Positions 23,201 through 33,150 of a stretch of 64,000 nt of DNA are shown here, piece after piece. The notes under the pieces are model-generated. The model saw nothing but the letters and a program-made list of their open reading frames with translations, was not told where the DNA came from and made no database searches. Position 1 is the stretch's first letter. Every line of letters starts with the position of its first letter. Origin of the DNA: Emydura subglobosa (taxonomy: Eukaryota; Chordata; Testudines; Chelidae); assembly GCA_007922225.1 (NCBI GenBank), contig ML679970.1, positions 41,372,212 to 41,436,211 of the forward strand, read 5' to 3'. The position numbers were made by a program, and so were the translations under genes.

Positions 23201-23229
23201 AACCTGTGATGTTGTGGTAGATTGGGATT
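20226..23229. other. No supported gene; one microsatellite
   Basis: The only defined structure is the (TAATC)n run at 21801-21829. 22500-22960 carries overlapping frames up to 140 codons on both strands with no domain or splice support. Confidence 0.45.
21801..21829 (+). repeat. (TAATC)n microsatellite
   Basis: About 5.8 uninterrupted copies of TAATC, followed by tatatatag. The unit is not a vertebrate telomere repeat. Confidence 0.95.
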
Positions 23230-23400
23230 GAGGGACAATCGCAGAGCTGGGGCAGAGGCAGGACTGGGATAGCAGGGTGAGCTGTAGGTTAGAAGTGAGG
23301 TGTTGGCTGAGCTGGGAGAGTGGGGTGAGCCCAAGGCTGGACTAGCGGGGGCCGCAGGTCAGGATTGACAGGATCGGAGAGTCGTGTGCAGCAATGTCCA
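23230..23400 (+). repeat. Dispersed minisatellite-like repeat, copy 1
   Basis: A G-rich segment with recurring cagagctggg, gcaggtcaggattg and gagctgggagagtggg phrases. Related segments are at 39730-39925 and 57895-58090. The units are imperfect and about 40-50 bp long. I cannot name the family. Confidence 0.5.
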
Positions 23401-24196
23401 CTGGGCCTGCCTACTTTGTGCCTAAGTGAAACTAGTGCTTGTTAGGCCCTTTCTTTATAAACATTAAACTCGGTATTTTAAAACACCATGTGGCCAGCGT
23501 GGTGGCCAGGGATGTTTTCCTGGGGGTTATTCCTTCTCAGAGGGGCGATGGCTTTTGGCTGGCTTTGTCCAGCACTGAACCCACAGGAATTGTTCAGATG
23601 CCCGCATCATCCTGTTTCATTCTGATGGAGAATGTCCTTTAGTGTCTCACCCTACGTTTTTCAGCGCCGTATGGCAGATTTTAGTTGTGGTACTCCCATG
23701 ATAGCAAAGTAGCTCCCCTAGGCAGAAACTCTCCGAAAAATCTACTCCAAGATGTCTGCAAATAAACCAAACTGGCTTTCCCTTCTGCCCTGGATTTGTC
23801 CTTTATGTACCAATCTGCAGCCCACCTGCAGCCAGAGGGTGCAAGACAGGGATGGAGGAAGTGTTTGCAAATCTGTAGGGACAGTGGGGAGATCTGGGAG
23901 GAGGATGATTATTCGTTATTTGTGTTACTGTAGCAGCTGGGAGCCCAGTCATCGACCGGGACCTCCCTCTCCCTTTCTCTGCTGGCTTCCATGAATCTCA
24001 AAGCCATCCCTCTTTAACTGGGACCCTGGCTTGTTTTCCTTCTCTTTAAGCCCAACCAAGTGGTGGGGGGAGAGCATTTTGTCTTCACTCCAGTAAAGGT
24101 GTAAGAGGCTCAAATTCCATGGTAATGGGCGTGCAGGAGGAGCATTTTATTTTGTAATGAAATAAGTGAGGTTGTATTGTTCCCTCCGAAGGGTTT

Positions 24197-24470
24197 GTCT
24201 ACATACACAAATTGTGTTCTAATCAAAGTGGTACAATCTCCCGAGTTTGGACATAATTACAGTGTTATAAAGGTGGTTTAGACCAGTATAACTTTTCACC
24301 AGCTAGGAAGGGGAATAAGGCCCCTTTATGCCAGTATAAGGGATTGTTTTGGGGACGTTCTTTGGTTTGTGTTATACAGGAGGTCAGACTAGTTAGTTAC
24401 CAAGGTTCCTTCTGGCCATAGAAACTCTGAACTGTGTCCACGGCAGGGGTTTGTGCTGATATGACTATAC
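24197..24470. mobile_element. DNA-element fragment interrupted by a CR1-type tail
   Basis: It starts agggtttgtctacatacaca and continues with a ggtttagaccagtataactt region and a tgccagtataaggg region, all typical of a turtle DNA element. After the CR1-type tail at 24343-24432 the phrase gtgtccacggcaggggtttg resumes DNA-element-like sequence up to about 24470. Confidence 0.45.
24343..24432 (+). repeat. CR1/SINE-type 3' tail
   Basis: tgtgttatacaggaggtcag followed by an actagttagttaccaaggttcc-like segment is the conserved tail seen at 3965-4070 and 55140-55213. It appears to sit within the DNA element at 24197-24470. Confidence 0.6.
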
Positions 24471-25074
24471 TGGAGTGAAATCTAGCCGACTGCTCATCTC
24501 ACGAGGCCACCTGCCGCATGTAAGCCCTGTGTTGAGGACTACAGGGGTCAGGAGGCGCACATGTTTCACCCATAGATCTGAGCTCGCCCATGGTGTGCCA
24601 AAACGCCCTTATCCTAGCCTGCAGCACGCCAGGAGATCAGGGGTGGAGCCAGAGCTGCTTCCTCCAACTTCTGCAAAGTGAGAGAGTCTTTCTGGTCGAT
24701 AGTCAAGTGATCAAATTCAAGAAGGCAGATGCTGCTGCTTCTGGAGATGCTTCCTGCCACCAGTTCCTGATCTTCTCTCTTGCAGATCAGTGGTTTTTAA
24801 CCGTTTCCAGGCTGGTACCCTTTAGGGATTTTTCTCTTTCCCCATTTAGCACTGTGTGAAGGGGACAGGATGGCTTCAGCCTTCACGGTCTCTGCCTTCT
24901 GTACTTTCTCCTTCACCACATGAAGAGCAGGATTCTGCCATGTCTTGCTCCATGCAGGAGCAATGCAAAGCAGGGATTCAGTGCTCTGAGTGTCAGGTGG
25001 GAGGGCTAACTACTGTGGCCAGCGACTCTCCACATCCCAGTGAAAAAGGTAAAAATCTAAAAGAAATAAAATAG
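24471..25074. other. No supported gene; possible hAT-end fragment
   Basis: tcagtggtttttaaccgttt near 24785-24804 resembles a decayed version of the hAT end at 8960 (CAGTGGTTCTCAACC). The opposite end was not found. No gene is seen. Confidence 0.35.
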
Positions 25075-25562
25075 TTGTAGGTATAGAAAAGTAATACTTT
25101 TGCTATATGCATATATTAACTTAGAAAATTACTTAATCAGCTTCAAGCCTAAGAAATGCGTGAGAAAGAAAAGAAGGGGGGGGCTAATAGATAAAGAAGA
25201 AGTTGAAGGCCAAACAGACATCAAGCGCCTGGATACAGATAAAGGGCAAACCACAAGATGTAGAAATCAACGTCTACCCCCTTCCTGCTTTTGCTAAGGC
25301 TATGTGCCAACCTAGGTTAATTAACGGGCCCAATAGTCGAGAGTTGTCTTCCTTGAAAGGAAAAACCCTTGACTAAACAATCCCGCTAGAAAAAGGTCAA
25401 AAAGGCACCTTAAAAGACGCATGCTTAATGAGGTGTTAGAATATTATCGCACACCCTGCATAGAAAATTGGTTCATTAGCATGAACATGGAATGACGTTT
25501 GTATGAAAAAGACAATGTATGTAGTAGGCGGTCGGGAAAGGTGTAAACCTTTTAGTACCCAG

Positions 25563-25613
25563 CCAATGGGGAACGAAGGGAGGGATTCTTTTGGCCGGGA
25601 TAGGAAGTATATA
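25563..25613 (+). promoter_or_regulatory. CCAAT and TATA boxes of the candidate LTR
   Basis: CCAAT at 25563-25567 and tatata at 25608-25613 are 40 bp apart, a usual promoter arrangement. The RNA start would be expected near 25640. Confidence 0.5.
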
Positions 25614-25703
25614 CTGCTGAATAATAAAGGAGGGGCGCGCTCCTTAGAGAATAGATTTTTTTTTGTTCTGGAGTTGTGCCCAGCTTTGCAAACCTGTTAA
25701 AGA

Positions 25704-25709
25704 AATAAA
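25704..25709 (+). terminator. AATAAA polyadenylation signal of the candidate LTR
   Basis: AATAAA lies about 90 bp downstream of the TATA box and is followed by a run of eight T. This suits an LTR R region. Confidence 0.5.
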
Positions 25710-25790
25710 AAGTAGGTTTTTTTTACTCTTTACCTGTATCTGATGTTCTTTATTAAACCTTTTTAGTCAAAGGTATTTTTTTCACCAGGG

Positions 25791-27867
25791 AAGCACGATG
25801 TGCTGGGGTTAGGGTCAGGCCTCCTACCCTCTTGTCTCTCCAGGATTGGGGTAGCATTAAAGACTGTTCCCAGCACTGAGCTGCTCAGAGCCAGAAAGAA
25901 ATTTTTTTACCTTTACTAGAACAGGGGGAGCAGGGTTGCACAGTGGCAACTGTGAAGGCTGGGGAAATTTGTCAGGTTCCAGGCTCATTCTCCTCTTCTG
26001 CTGTTTTTGAGCCAGTTCAATTGAAAAGCACTAATATGGGTCTTGTCCCTTTTTCTGTGTCATATTTGTGTTCTATGAGACAGCTCAGTACTGGCCCTTT
26101 CCTGGCAAAGGGTGTCAAATTTTGCTCCCAGTTGCACTGGTATAAGCTCAGCATAAGTGGCAGGAAAAGCAGCCTGAAACAGCAGCTGCTATTTTTTCAG
26201 GAACAACAAAATGGGATGTTGTGAGCTCCCCCTGCTGACTCAGCAGAGAAGCCTCAGTTTCTGCAAGTCTGTCGCTTTTGAGAGAGCCACACTTCTCCCT
26301 GGATGCCCTGCTGGGAGGAGGGTGGAATCCCATGTACATCAATGTGGCATGGGAACACTTTCATCCCCCCAGACAGCCTTTGAAGGGTGGCAATTAGCTG
26401 AGATCAGTGCCCTCATGGGTGCTGTCGGCAGCCCAGACAGCAGAGTGCTGTAAAGGAAGCACAGATTCCAAGGGGGTGGGATGATATGGGGACAGGTGGT
26501 GATCTCAGAGCGACACAGCTGACTGTCCATGCTCCTTCTTGCAAACATCGAATTTCCCTTATCCAGGGAGGCTGGGCGACCGGAGCTGTTGTAACTCTGG
26601 AGCAGAATTCTGCCCTGGTGAAGACAAAACCGAGAGGAGAGAAAATAAAGATTTCCCAACTTCTCTGAGGGGAGAGAGAATTAAAGAGAAACCCAGACAA
26701 GCCTCTGACTCCCTTGAAGCGCAGTTAGCTAGTGCTGTCCTTTTGACCTTGGGTACTTTTCCATCTTGTATGATGTAAGATCCATTCTAGAGACATGAAA
26801 GAGACTTCAGAGCAGAGGAAAACTCTGTCCCTTTCATCCATGTTCAAACGTGCTGATATCCAGGCCAGCCATGGAGACCCACGCAGCCCCATCTGTGCTG
26901 AATGCCTCTGGTTCAGACAGGTTCCCTGGCTTTGGTAGAGCAGTCAGTATTACTTGCTCTGTGGTGCTGTCAGAGAGAGCCATGGGATCTGGAAACTGGG
27001 ACCCTGTTTTTTGTCTGGAGTGCCCCTGTTTATAGCTTTCTAGTGGGAGCAAGAATATGTAGAGGTGGAGGACTTGGGTGGATGGGGTGAAGATCTGACA
27101 TGTTAAATGGGAACAAAATCCAAAATCCTCCAGGGAGTGTGGTGGGACAGGCCAAATGAGACCCTTCAGGCTCTGCCAGTCCATTTTGTTTGCTCTTAGA
27201 TGGAGCACTTGAGTTACACTCTGCCTGGTGCACTCTCTTCCCTGTTGCTGTTCTCCCACCTACTAAAAGCATTATTCCATTCAAAGGAGTGCTCATGGGC
27301 AGCCAGGGGTTGAGGCGCAGCTGGGAGGGACAGGAAGTGGGACTCTTCCATTCTCCACCCACAAAATCAACTCCACCCGTGTTTGCTGTCCACAGTAGAT
27401 TCCAAATACAATGGTGCAGCTTCACTGGGACCCTCGCTGGGATGTGAATATGCCATGGAAAATAAGGGGTGGTATCTCCCAAACACTACCCACCCACTCA
27501 CGGCACGCCGATGTGATCCTCCTTCTCTGTTGACATTTGAATGATCATCGCTGGGCATCTGCGTTAATGCCGTGCTGAGATGGATAGGGCAGCGCACACC
27601 TCTACAAGCCGTTGCTCCAAGCTCTGTGCAGACTGATCTCTCTGCACCTGTTACACTCAGGTCACTTTTGTGAGAGTTTCTTTGCAGCTGTTACAGCTTG
27701 AAACGCAGTGTTGATTTTAAGTGAAAGTTGATGTTCTGGACAACTAGGGAGCAGCTTTGGAGAGATGCTGATGTGGCATCCTGGCCATTTAGCAGCTAGT
27801 CCAAGCCCTCTGGGATGCCCATCTGTGATCTAAGAGGGTTGTCCAACCTCTATGGCTCATTGGGCTG
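25791..27867. other. No supported gene
   Basis: Overlapping frames of 60-150 codons lie on both strands between 26800 and 27480, including a 150-codon minus-strand frame. None has domain content, and no paired splice sites bound an open block. Confidence 0.45.
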
Positions 27868-27995
27868 TGATGGAGACATGGGACTGGAAGGGACCTCTGG
27901 GGTCCAGGCTCTGGCTATCACAGGCAGCTCCATCATATAATCCCATTCAGACATTTTACCAAGCTCCGTGTTCAAACTACTTAAGTTGTAAAGTG
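27868..27995 (-). repeat. CR1 3'-part fragment
   Basis: gactggaagggacctctggg and ctggctatcacaggcagctc are the reverse complement of a known sauropsid CR1 3' region. No open frame remains. Confidence 0.6.
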
Positions 27996-29130
27996 ACCCA
28001 TTGTCACCTCTTTTGGGCTGACCCGTGCTCTCGATGACGGTTCCTCTGGACAGCGAGCTGGCAACTCACTGGTCGAATACTGACAAGGCTGCCATGCTGG
28101 GAGGGTGGAGGAGTATGATCTGGGCTCGATTCTAGGCGATGGATGCCTTTCAAGCATTAAGTGTACTGAGCCTTCCCTTAATGGCGAGACACGGGGTGCC
28201 CTCAGTTCACCCCAGTTTCATTCCCTGCTGCACACTGACACCAGATGTGTGCAGGGCCGTTTATATACGGACTAATCCCTGCCCCGCCTGCTGCCAGCGT
28301 ATCGGGGGTGGGGGGCACTCCACATCCGAGTTGGCATGGTGGCACTGACACCCCCGCTTGGTGCAGGTGCCCTGCTTGCCTGGCGCTGGGTCAACGACAC
28401 GTTAATAACTGTTGCTGTCCATCCACCCTAGCTTCTCTCCCACAGAGAGTAAACACCTGGAGTTGCAGTGAGAGTCCTTGGAAGTCTGTGAATTCCACCA
28501 GCTGCTCTTTACCAATGGGAATATATATCTGATGGGCAGGAGAACATTTAGCAAACCATTGCTGCCCCCATTGCTTCTCCCTCCCCAATGTGAAAATAGA
28601 GAAAAGACAAGACACTGACTACATGTGAAGAGAAGAAAAGATCCTCCTTCCCTCCCCATCCCTTCCAGCTCAGCTCTAGCTGCGCCAAAGAGAGCGTTAT
28701 TGACAAACAAGTTAGTGCTTTCAAAGCAAAATGCTGCAGCATTTTGTGAAGCTGCCTCCTTGATCAATACTCAGTTGTAGCTAAGCCTGTTGTCTAGTGG
28801 ATTTCAGATGAGGGCTGCGGGGGTAATAAAAGCCCTGGGATCAACTGTTTCAGAGATGATTACAGGATGAGATGCTTCGCTGCATTCCAGTGTTTACTAA
28901 AGATTTATATTCCCTGTGTGTATATGAGGGGTCGTCTTCTCTTGTCACTGGTTGATAATTTTTTGATGGTCTTGTACTTACAGTATCATTACTGTTTGTT
29001 TGGGGTTCGGTGCTTTTTTTTTTTTTTTTCCCCCCCTGTTCTCCTGCAGCGACTTTGACAAACACCAAGATGAAACAATTGGGATGAAAAAGGAGAACAG
29101 GCAAACAAACCCACCAGCTGGAAGCAGGGA
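27996..29130. other. No supported gene; T/C run
   Basis: A T16-C7 tract at 29014-29036 precedes ctgcag at 29045-29050 and so mimics a splice acceptor. No donor follows a usable open segment. Frames on both strands reach 121 codons without domains. Confidence 0.45.
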
Positions 29131-29370
29131 GGCCTGGTCTACGCTGGAAACTTTGTTTGGTCAGGGGGTGAAAAGTCGGGCGTTGTTAAGCTGAGCTAAG
29201 TCCCTGTGTAGATGATGCTAGGTTGATAGAAGAATTCTTCTATCAACCTAGCAACTGCCTCTCGGGGAGGTGGATTACCTGCACTGATGGGAGAACCCCT
29301 CCTATCAACACAGGTTGTGTCTATACTGAAGCATTGCAGCGGCGCAAATGTGTGCTGTAGCAAGCCCTGA
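29131..29370. mobile_element. Fold-back DNA element (GGCCTGGTCTAC start)
   Basis: It starts ggcctggtctacgctggaaa and contains gcctctcggggaggtggatt and gtgtctatactgaagc, all typical of a turtle non-autonomous DNA element. Its centre is a 38-bp perfect palindrome (29216-29253). The right terminus is decayed near 29370. No transposase is present. Confidence 0.65.
29216..29253. repeat. 38-bp perfect palindrome
   Basis: The arms are tgctaggttgatagaagaa and its exact reverse complement, centred on an EcoRI-type GAATTC between 29234 and 29235. It belongs to the DNA element around it and could extrude as a cruciform. Confidence 0.97.
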
Positions 29371-29424
29371 GAGATGGGTATCTCAGCTCTGCCACTTTAT
29401 AAAAGGGGTTAGCATATGATCATG

Positions 29425-29713
29425 GGGTGTGCCTACACTGGAGATGTGAATTCTAGCCCGAGGAGGCAATGCTAACGTGGTGATCATGCTAACGTAGTAA
29501 AAATAGCAGCGTAGTCACTGCAGCACAAGCAGGGGTACCTGCTAACTGCCAGAATGTGATCCCATCTGAAACCCCAGATACATGCTCGGGCAGCTAGCCA
29601 CTTGTGCCCGACGGGCTACGCTCAGTTTTTACCGCATTGGTTTGATCAGGGCCGTTGAAGGTGTGTCTCCTTGAGCTGCAAATAACAAACTCAGCTCCAG
29701 TGTAGACACACCC
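29425..29713. mobile_element. DNA element with 19-bp terminal inverted repeats, 289 bp
   Basis: The left end gggtgtgcctacactggag (29425-29443) and the right end ctccagtgtagacacaccc (29695-29713) are inverted repeats with one mismatch. No target duplication is evident: the flanking octamers tgatcatg and ttacaaag do not match. The interior has no open frame. Confidence 0.75.
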
Positions 29714-29774
29714 TTACAAAGTAGACATAACTCTGCGAGTGTAACCATTCCCTAGTCGCTACAGGACTGCACTC

Positions 29775-29995
29775 TGCAGTCTGTTCTCCAGATCTTTAGC
29801 CCATCAAATTTCAAATGAGCTGAGTGATGGGCATGGGTCACTTCCCCCCCGAGAGGTGATTCCACAGTCGGCTGCATCTCACTCGATTACGAAATGCTTC
29901 TGGAGATTCAGTCTAAATTTCCCTCTGCTTCTTGTCAGTTAGACACCCTGGCACCACCCAAAAGAACTCCTCTAGAGGTGAGCTATGAGGCATAA
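29775..29995 (-). repeat. Old CR1 fragment
   Basis: Phrases such as gtgattccacagtcggctgc and gagattcagtctaaatttcc fit the reverse complement of the late CR1 region. Decay is heavy and there is no open frame. An (AAAT)n run follows at about 29995-30010. Confidence 0.5.
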
Positions 29996-30087
29996 AAATA
30001 AATAAATAAAAGTGGTTGCCCTTTACAACGGCTGCCTCAAAAGGGTTTATTTAAGGGGTTTTTTTTTCTGCTTTTTCCATTAAAAAT

Positions 30088-30640
30088 CTCAGGCCCTCAT
30101 AGATTCCAAGGCCGGAAGGAACCACATATAGTCTGAGCTCCTGTATAACACAGGCCTGAGACCTGCCCCACAATAATTCCTAGAGCAGATCTGTTAGGAA
30201 AACATCCAATCTGGATTTAAACATTGTCAATGATGCAGAATCCACCACGGCCTCTGGTACTTTGTTCCAATGGTTAATTACTCTCACTGTCAAAAATTTA
30301 CACCTTATTTCCAGTCTGAATTTGTGTGGCTTCAACTTCCAGCCATTGGATTGTGTTTCTCTGCTAGATTGAATAGCCCCATATTAAATACTTGTTCCCC
30401 AAGCAGATACGTACAGACTGTAATCAAGTCACCCCTTAACCTTCTTTTGGTTAAGCTTAACTAGATTGAGCTCCTTCAGTCTATCATTATAAGGCAGGTT
30501 TCCTAATTCTTCAGTCATTCTCATGGCTCTTCTCTGAACCCTCTCCAGTTTATCAGCAGCCTTCTTGCATTGTGCACACCAGAAGTGGACACAGTTCTCA
30601 TTTCTCTCCTTCTGCCGGAGGACCATGGGGAGATCCTTGG
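30088..30640 (-). mobile_element. CR1 LINE fragment with ORF2 end and 3' tail
   Basis: On the plus strand it starts ctcatagattccaaggccgg, the reverse of a CR1 tail. On the minus strand the upstream part gives CVHFWCAQCKKAADKLERVQ and RLKELNLVKLNQKK, homologous to [17 protein letters not shown] in the CR1 at 5605. Indels break the frame. It is not expected to encode a working protein. Confidence 0.85.
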
Positions 30641-31350
30641 AGGACCTGGCTAGTGAGACAAGGCAGTGTCTGAGCCTCCAGGTCAGGGGGCTGTGCTTTA
30701 CCTGAAATTTCATCCCCTCTAGTTGGGCTGGGGAGCTGCAGCTGAGCAATCTTGCCCCACATTGCTGGCAAAGAATAACCCTGCTGGCTTGGATGTATAG
30801 CCTCTCACAGACACTGAGCTCTCCTGGCTGTAATAGCTGCCTTTCCCCGGTATAATCAGTGTCATCTTTGGGGCCACCTAGTCATTAGCACAGGAAGTTG
30901 TTAAGTGCCAGTTGTTCTCCCCTTTGAAAGTACCACAGCCCTGTGTGTCTCTGGCCAGCCTACCTCTCCTCTGGAGCTCATTGTTTAATTAGACCATGGT
31001 GCTACCATTGTATTGAAGCCAGAGTGAGGGTTTCAGTTAGCTCTTTAAACCTTGGGACCCATGTGCTTCAGACTGTCACCCAGCACTGTTCTGCTCTTTC
31101 CTTCTCTTTCTTTCCCAGTTTGCCGGAGAAGTTTTAGTGCCCAGGATGGTGCACTGCTAGGACACCTCTATAGACAGAGATGGCGGGGGAGTGGGTTTGG
31201 GTGGACAAGGCTCTTTCCAGATCTCCAAACTGAATTTGATCTTGAGTGAAGGTGTGGCCAGTGTCTTGTGGCTGGAGTAGGACCGGGGGCATCTGCCCTT
31301 CGGTGCCAATGACTTCTTGTGTGATCTTGGTTTAGGCAGTTCTCTCTCTC
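30641..31350. other. No supported gene
   Basis: A pyrimidine-rich tract ends in cccag near 31117. No donor closes an open block downstream, so it is not an exon I would defend. Confidence 0.45.
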
Positions 31351-31354
31351 GTTG

Positions 31355-31625
31355 GGTAAGTCTGCGTTGCACTTGGGAAGTGTGATTGCTGCCCTAGCTA
31401 GATCAAAGCTGGCTTGGGTAACAGTAGCAGTGAACACGCAGCAGCGTGGGCGACAGACATTTGAGTATCTACCCAGGGTCCTGGGCAGGCAGAGCTAGCC
31501 CAAGAAGCCACCCGTACTGCTCTGGCATCACTGCTATTGTTATGTGAGCTAGGCTGATCAAAGATAGCTCAGATATGTCTACATGTGTTTGTCACACCTC
31601 CCGCCTACAGTGGAGACATACCTTT
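31355..31625. mobile_element. DNA-element fragment (GTCTRC ends)
   Basis: It begins gggtaagtctgcgttgcact and ends cctacagtggagacatacct, inverted-repeat-like ends of the GTCTACAC class. The interior includes agctagatcaaagctggctt and gtgagctaggctgatcaaag, which mirror each other. The ends carry several mismatches. Confidence 0.5.
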
Positions 31626-32667
31626 TGCCTCAGTTTGCCCACTACTTACCTCACAGGCTTTCTGACTTACGATTACTAAAGCGACTTGTGAAGTGCCAGT
31701 TTCTGTTGTTACAGTACAACGGATCCCTTCCCTCCCCCTGTATGGCAGCGTGACCTGCACCACCATCTCCTTCCGGACCCCCAGTGCTCCTGGATTCCCA
31801 GCCACGGGACTTTGCCTCAGCAGAGATTCCCAATCCCAAAGGCACCTGTCGCTGGTTCCTATGAACAGGGACAAGCCTGGGAGCTCCCCCCAAGCACATG
31901 GTGTTTGGAATTGTCTCCTAGGAGATGGAGAGTGAGGGTCTCAAGGCATTGCGTCTCCCAGCCCTGGTGTATTCAGTGTCACATGCAGGAACTGAGGGAT
32001 GCTCAGTATCTGTCTTGAGGCCATGAGCTGTTTCCCACGATGTCCAGGGACACACAGGGGCTTACCGACTGCAAGAACATAATCAGGAATTCTGTAAAGC
32101 CAGAGGTCATGATGGGGGATTACAGACCAGCTTGGCAGGTGGTGCAAGCCCTCCAGAGAGGGCATTATTGGGGATTGGCTTGGCAAGTAATGTCAAAGGC
32201 ATATTACTTGCTAAACTCCTCTGTACACTCTGGTAATGCCCTCCCTGGGGGCGCTGGCACATTGCACCAGACTGGTCTATAATCTCTCCGTACTGCCCTC
32301 GTAAGAGAGCCTGATTCCTGTTGTATGCATCAGTGTTCCGTCTAGGCTCATTTGAAGAGGGACTTCCCTGCTTGCTGAGGACAAGCTTCCTCTGACTTGA
32401 ACAGGAACCAGTTAAACCGGAGACTAGCTTTGTGATGCATCTTCTTATGACTCTCCCTACTTATCCAATCACGTGTGGTGATACAAAAAGGGAAGGACTC
32501 CTCCCGCAAGCCTGTTAGGAAGGAAGGGTGCCTGGATCAATAGCACTGGATTTGTGACCTTGTGATTGCTGATATGGCAGCAGACAGTGATGTCACAGGC
32601 AGAGGAGTTTGGCCAGATCCTCAGCTGTTGTAAAGCAGTGAGGCTTCTCCAGCTTCAGTGGAATCCC
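31626..32667. other. No supported gene
   Basis: Short overlapping frames only (at most 89 codons). No repeat family was recognised. Confidence 0.45.
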
Positions 32668-33150
32668 AGAGGATTGGGGTTGGAAGGGATCTCAGCAGGT
32701 ATCTAGTCCCACCCCCCGCTCAAAGCAGGGCCAACCCCCACTAAACCATCCCAGCCAGGGCTTTGTCAAGCCAACCTTAAAAGCCTCTAAGGATGGAGAT
32801 TCCACCACCTTCCTCAGTAACCCATTCCAGTGCTTCACCACCCTCCTAGTGATAAGGTTTTTCTTAGTATCCAGCCTAGACCATCCCCACCTCCCCCCCT
32901 GCAACTTGAGACCATTGCTCCTTGTTTTATCACTTGTCAACACTGAGATTAGCCTAGCTCCATCTTCCCTGGAAAGCCCCTTTCAGATAGTTGAAGGCCG
33001 CTATCAAATCCCTCCTCACTCTTCTACAGACTAAACAAGCCCAGTTCCTTCAGCCTCTACCCGTACATCATGTGCCCCAGCCCCCTAATTATTTTCGTTG
33101 CCCTCCACTGGACCCCTCCAATTTGTCCACATTATTTCTGGAGTGGGGGG
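32668..33150 (-). mobile_element. CR1 LINE fragment with ORF2 C-terminus
   Basis: The plus strand shows gattggggttggaagggatc, the reverse of a CR1 3' end. The minus-strand frame at 32943-32692 reads DKTRSNGLKLQGGR...[23 protein letters not shown], closely matching the C-terminus of the CR1 at 5605. Frame breaks occur before and after. It is younger than the copies at 29775 and 40028, judging by similarity. Confidence 0.88.

Larger units (their letters stand above)
25075..25790 (+). mobile_element. Candidate solo LTR of an endogenous retrovirus, about 0.7 kb
   Basis: The order of signals is that of a U3-R-U5: a CCAAT box at 25563-25567, a tatata box at 25608-25613, and an AATAAA polyadenylation signal at 25704-25709 with T-rich sequence just after it. 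The start near ttgtaggtatagaaaagtaa and the end near tttttttcacca are approximate, and I could not find a target duplication. No gag, pol or env frames flank it, so it would be a solo LTR. The composition (AT-rich, many aaag/aaaa purine runs) differs from the flanks. Confidence 0.5.

Noticed and set aside
29014..29100. Strong splice-acceptor look-alike (T16C7 then ctgcag) before an open stretch
   Set aside because: No donor closes an open block before the DNA element at 29131. The tract is a simple T/C run.
31100..31200. Pyrimidine tract ending cccag, possible exon start
   Set aside because: The most likely frame meets a stop within 20 bases and no convincing donor follows.
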